Shown piece after piece: positions 60,170-64,000 of a stretch of 64,000 nucleotides of DNA. The first letter of the stretch is position 1. Every line of letters starts with the position of its first letter. Under the pieces are notes generated by a model. It saw nothing but the letters and a program-made list of their open reading frames with translations. It was not told the DNA's origin and made no database searches. The translations under genes were made by a program, and so were the position numbers. Origin of the DNA: Adineta ricciae (taxonomy: Eukaryota; Rotifera; Eurotatoria; Adinetida; Adinetidae); NCBI GenBank assembly GCA_905250025.1, contig CAJNOJ010000017.1:372001-436000 (forward strand), written 5' to 3'.

Positions 60170-63159
60170 ATGGTGGACCTGGAGCCGTTTTCAACTGACG
60201 TTCTCTGGATATTAATTATCGGGTTCATTATTGCATTTGTGCTAGCGTTTGGAATTGGCGCTAATGATGTGGCGAACTCGTTTGGTACAAGTGTCGGTAG
60301 CAAAGTAATAACGTTACGACAAGCATGCATTCTAGCAACAATATTCGAGATACTTGGATCGATTTTGATCGGTAAATGCAAAGAAGAGAGTCTGATTACG
60401 TTTCATTCGAATTGTTTGTTTGGGATTTAGGGGCGAAGGTGTCAGATACGATACGGAAAGGTATCATCGATCCAACACTATTTGATAATCCAAAAGAACT
60501 CATGCTCGGTCAAGTAGCATCGTTACTTAGTAAATTGATTCGTCACACTTCATTTTCACGTTTGATCGTACTGTTCGATATATTTCTTTAATAGGTTGCT
60601 GCATTTGGTTATTAGTAGCTACGTTCTTTAATTTACCAGTTTCGGGGACACATAGCATTGTCGGTGCAACTGTTGGCTTCGCTCTCGTTGCTCACGGTTC
60701 TCGTGGTATTCAATGGATCGAATTCGCTAAAATTGGTAAGTAATAACATCTTCATAATTAGTCCTTCAATACGCACGACATATTTTTTCTTATATAGGTG
60801 GCTCATGGTTTGCTTCACCGGCATTGGCTGGTATCATCTCTATCGGTGTATTTATTGTCATACGAAAATTTATCCTTGAACAAGTAAGCATTTCTATTCT
60901 GGTACAATTGAATGACATTCTTTCTTGTTTAGAATGATCAATTAAGAGTTGGTCTTCGTTGGTTACCTGTTTTCTATGGTGTTACAATTATGATCAATGT
61001 TTTTTCTATTCTTCTCTCAGCACCACCACGTTCGTTGATATTCTTCTATGGGATTAATCAAGTCGAAAATGATTTTGAATCATTTATTCTAGTTCTCTAT
61101 TTCGATCGTATTCCATTGTGGGGAAAATTTGTTGCGACAATTCTTGTCGGACTTCTCGTTGGTTTGATCGTCATGACACTCGTGAAACCGCGAATGAGGA
61201 AAAGCATTCAAGGTTTGAGAAAAGACATTCAAGAAAACCAAATTTCGGTTATTCTTTTTATTTAGAGACTTTGAAGAAAAAACATGACCTGATTAGTCGT
61301 GGGGAAGAACCACAACTAACTAAAACTGAAGGTCGTTTTGAAACCTATACCGGTAACTAGGACAAATCTTCTTCTTCTTTTGTAAAATGACTAACACTCT
61401 TAGTTACTAACATGTAGCGCCTAAAGTAAGCGAATGATTGTTTTCCGTGCTGATGGTTTGCTCGTAGTAGAATCGCATTGAATTTTATATAATATAACTA
61501 CAAGTTCTTGTTTTTAGTAAATCGCTTGGAAAACGTCAATACAAGTGATAAGGAAACTCAAATTGATCATATATCAATGTTGAAAGAATTTGATTTAATT
61601 CGTTATCAACAACAGCATCCTGACCAATTTCGCCCTTATGGTAAAAATAGTCGAACAATTCTATTATTTGCATTTCAAGATAATCGGTTGTTTTAGTGGA
61701 AATGCAACGAATTCGAAAGGATTCTGAAACAATGTCGAATGCAGGTGGAAGTACAATCTCGCGCATTCGTCGAGAAAGTGATCGTTTCCGTACGGATAAT
61801 GCGATGTCCGATGTCGGAAGCGTTAGTGGACATCGACCTCAACCAGCCATCCGCGAAGTAATTCAAAGAAAGTTCCATGCACTCAAACGATTCTCTTTCC
61901 TAGAAAACAAAAATCTATCGTCTACCACAATATGCGAATCCAGCCAGTGTACCTGGCTCCGTTTCTAATGAAAATAAAAGTTTACTATTAGCTGCGGGTA
62001 AGAGACTGAAACTTTCTTTTCATCTTTATATGGTGATGGTAAGATATATCTAAATATTCTTTTAGTATTTATGCCCCGTAAGTGAGATATTTACTGGGCT
62101 AAAAATATATATGTACATATCAGAAAAAAAGGCCCGGAAGAGCTATTGCTAAAATGATTATGATTATATATATTTTTTCGATATCATTGCGCATGTGATT
62201 TATATAGAGAATCGAATTTTTGAGAAAAAAAGAAGATTTGTTTTGCTCGTGCTCATGCTATGTGCTCTTTTTGGGCGTGCCTTTAGTTGTGTTATGATAT
62301 TGATATGTGTCTGTGCAATGCATGAAACATTGATTTTTGTTTTGTTTGATTAGATGAGGATAATTTGTCATCAGCATCGGGAAATCAGAATAGTTCAAAT
62401 GAAGAACTGGATGAAGTTGAAGATAAAATGCCGGAAATATCGCAAAAGAAGGTTTGTCGAGGAAATGAGTAAAGATGTGTTTGATACTTTTCTCCGTGCG
62501 TAGAAAAAAGTTGATACAACGAACGATTCGATAGAAGTGGCGGGAATTTTCAAGTATTTACAAATTCTTACAGCTATTTTTGGCGCCTTTGCTCATGGTG
62601 GTAACGATGTCAGGTAAAAATTTACACAGGATGAGTGTGCTAAAAGGACTTATCATGGTTTTTTTCCTCAAAGTAATGCTATTGGCCCATTGATTGGTCT
62701 TTGGTTGATTTTCAATGATGGTACTGTCACTGCTCAGTCAGCTACACCATTGTGGGTTCTTTTCTATGGTGGTCTTGGTATATCTGTCGGCCTGTGGGTT
62801 TGGGGTCGCCGGGTTATTCGTACCATTGGTGAAGATTTGACGAAGATTACACCATCAAGGTAAGAAGTCTATTCTTTGTAAGGATAAATCCGGTATTTCT
62901 CATTCATGTTCTGTCTAGCGGTTTTGTTATTGAAATTTCAACTGCATTTACCGTTCTTGTGGCATCGAATTTGTCTATACCAATTAGTACAACTCATTGC
63001 AAGGTTGGAAGTGTTGTTGCCATTGGTCGTTTTCGTTCAAAACAAAGTGTCGATTGGTCATTATTTCGTAACATTATTGTCGCTTGGGTGGTCACTGTTC
63101 CAGTGACAGGTGGCATCGCAGCAGGTGTCATGGCGCTTCTTCGCCTTCTGTTTTTATGA
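60170..63159 (+). CDS. SLC20: SLC20 sodium-dependent phosphate transporter (PiT type)
   Basis: Thirteen exons (60170-60371, 60431-60529, 60595-60735, 60798-60883, 60933-61212, 61266-61331, 61518-61640, 61697-61857, 61904-61997, 62354-62451, 62504-62613, 62674-62859, 62919-63159) close at 628 residues. Both inverted PiT signatures are present: [19 protein letters not shown] near the start and [17 protein letters not shown] near the end. [18 protein letters not shown] and [18 protein letters not shown] follow them. About 5 helices precede a large hydrophilic loop (exons 6-10) with Arg/Ser-rich and acidic stretches. The remaining helices complete the carrier. It takes up phosphate with sodium at the plasma membrane. 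It could be SLC20A1 or A2. Confidence 0.96.
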
Positions 63160-63394
63160 GGCACAGATTTTAGCTACAATAACAATATGATTTTCTTCCT
63201 TGTCCGTTTTTGTTTTCACTTTTGTATTACTTCGTTTTCTTTTGGCTTTCATTGGCTTTTTTAGTATTGAACACAAACTAATATTATAGAAGCATGCTCT
63301 TCTTCAATAATGAGTTGATAATGTTTTAGCAAAATTAATAAATCATTTTAGATCTTTCATTACCTTTCAAAACTATACATACTTAACTAAAATC
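63160..63394. promoter_or_regulatory. Short spacer between SLC20 and Ku80
   Basis: 235 bp hold the 3' flank of SLC20 (an AATAAA-like ATTAATAAATCA near 63333-63344) and the start of Ku80. No other gene. Confidence 0.4.
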
Positions 63395-63987
63395 ATGGCA
63401 TACAACAAGGTAATCAGCAGGTTTTGATTATGGCAGAAGTGATACGGTGGCTTTCTTTGCAGGAAGCACTAGCACTTGTTGTTGATATCGGCGTTGGTAT
63501 GAGTGATGTAACACCAGGATATGATTCGCCATTGCAAACAGCATGTGATATTCTTCAAATGATTGTTCAACGAAAAGTATGTAGTGCTTATAGATCAGGA
63601 CGATCTCATTAAACTTGTTCATACCAGCCTATCACTTCTAGACAATTGTAGCGCATATTATTGAATGAAAGTAATATTTCTTTGAAATGTCTAATGCTTG
63701 CTTCTCATATTAAACGAGAGTGATTCGACTTGCGGATGAGAATCTATGTGTTTGCTTGAAAATGCTTACGTTGCTCCTGGCTAAATGTTCTTTTCGCATA
63801 AATAGATGTTCCAAGAGAGTAAAGATGAATTAGCATTAATTCTCTACGGATCTGATGAATCAAACAATGATCTAGCCGATGAAGACAATTATCGCAATAT
63901 TAATGTTGTTTTTCCACTTTCGCCTGCCAATTGGCATCTATTTGAAGAGATACAGAAGATCAAACCAGGCAATAATCCTGCCGATTG
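63395..63987 (+). CDS. XRCC5: Ku80 (XRCC5) N-terminus, partial
   Basis: Three exons are seen: 63395-63409 (ATG plus four codons), 63463-63576 and 63806 to about 63987, where GTAAGC opens the next intron. The sequence follows the Ku80 von Willebrand A-like domain: ALALVVDIGVGMSDVTPGYD, SPLQTACDILQMIVQRKMFQ, ESKDELALILYGSDESNNDL, YRNINVVFPLSPANWHLFEE. Ku80 pairs with Ku70 to bind DNA double-strand breaks in end joining. The gene runs off the window. The tiny first exon is inferred from frame agreement. Confidence 0.9.
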
Positions 63988-64000
63988 TAAGCGCAAACGC

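Noticed and set aside
1-64000. CRISPR arrays, bacterial operons, ribosome-binding sites
   Set aside because: The sequence is eukaryotic with spliceosomal introns; no such arrays or signals were seen.

Overview
The window is nuclear DNA of a small, compact-genome animal. AT-rich genes are broken by many introns of about 45-60 bp (GT...AG), intergenic gaps are often only 100-700 bp, and the gene set is metazoan (Dishevelled, Ras, LAMTOR1, EPLIN-type LIM protein, Ku80, axonemal factors). Intron size, a degenerate rotifer-style GPCR, a piggyBac remnant and splice acceptors sitting right against start codons fit a bdelloid rotifer (Adineta/Rotaria type). This is inference; no search was run. No CRISPR array, rRNA or confident tRNA was seen.

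Layout. 1-243: tail of an unrecognised + gene. 365-4454 (-): SPAG1-like dynein-assembly factor. 4917-5578 (+): NPC2-like sterol carrier. 5877-6648 (+): small protein with MDM1-like repeats. 7772-10299 (-): GTPBP1. 10300-14543: no intact gene, with a broken GPCR at about 11890-12649. 14544-22825 (+): large LIM/EPLIN-like cytoskeletal gene with multi-kb introns. 23346-24314 (-): intronless type II membrane glycosyltransferase-like gene. 26205-26538: 3' end of a piggyBac element with its terminal repeat and TTAA site. 27112-30690 (+): MUL1 ubiquitin ligase, then an M17 aminopeptidase. 32053-34470 (+): Ras, then TMEM230. 34658-35790 (-): DHHC palmitoyltransferase. 35886-36227 (+): small Cys-rich protein. 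36614-39002 (-): calcyphosin-2. 39735-45566 (+): LAMTOR1-like, a truncated FAF1 paralogue, then full FAF1. 46280-51183 (-): Dishevelled, EXOSC6 and ERI1. 51184-56476: 5.3 kb without genes. 56477-58604 (+): unrecognised disordered protein. 60170-63159 (+): SLC20 phosphate transporter. 63395-end (+): 5' part of Ku80.

Themes. Several neighbours act in related processes: SPAG1-like, the MDM1-like protein and CAPS2 are ciliary or microtubule associated. Ras, LAMTOR1 and the DHHC enzyme belong to lipid-anchored membrane signalling. MUL1, FAF1 and the FAF1 paralogue are ubiquitin-linked. EXOSC6 and ERI1 are 3' exonuclease-system genes in the same orientation 132 bp apart. Gene models were built by joining frames across visible GT/AG sites. 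For most genes the summed exon lengths close in frame, which supports the boundaries. The items most worth following up are the truncated FAF1 tandem copy, the 14-nt microexon of the M17 peptidase, introns directly after start codons, possible trans-splice acceptors, the nine-repeat array in the LIM protein, and the intronless glycosyltransferase-like gene.
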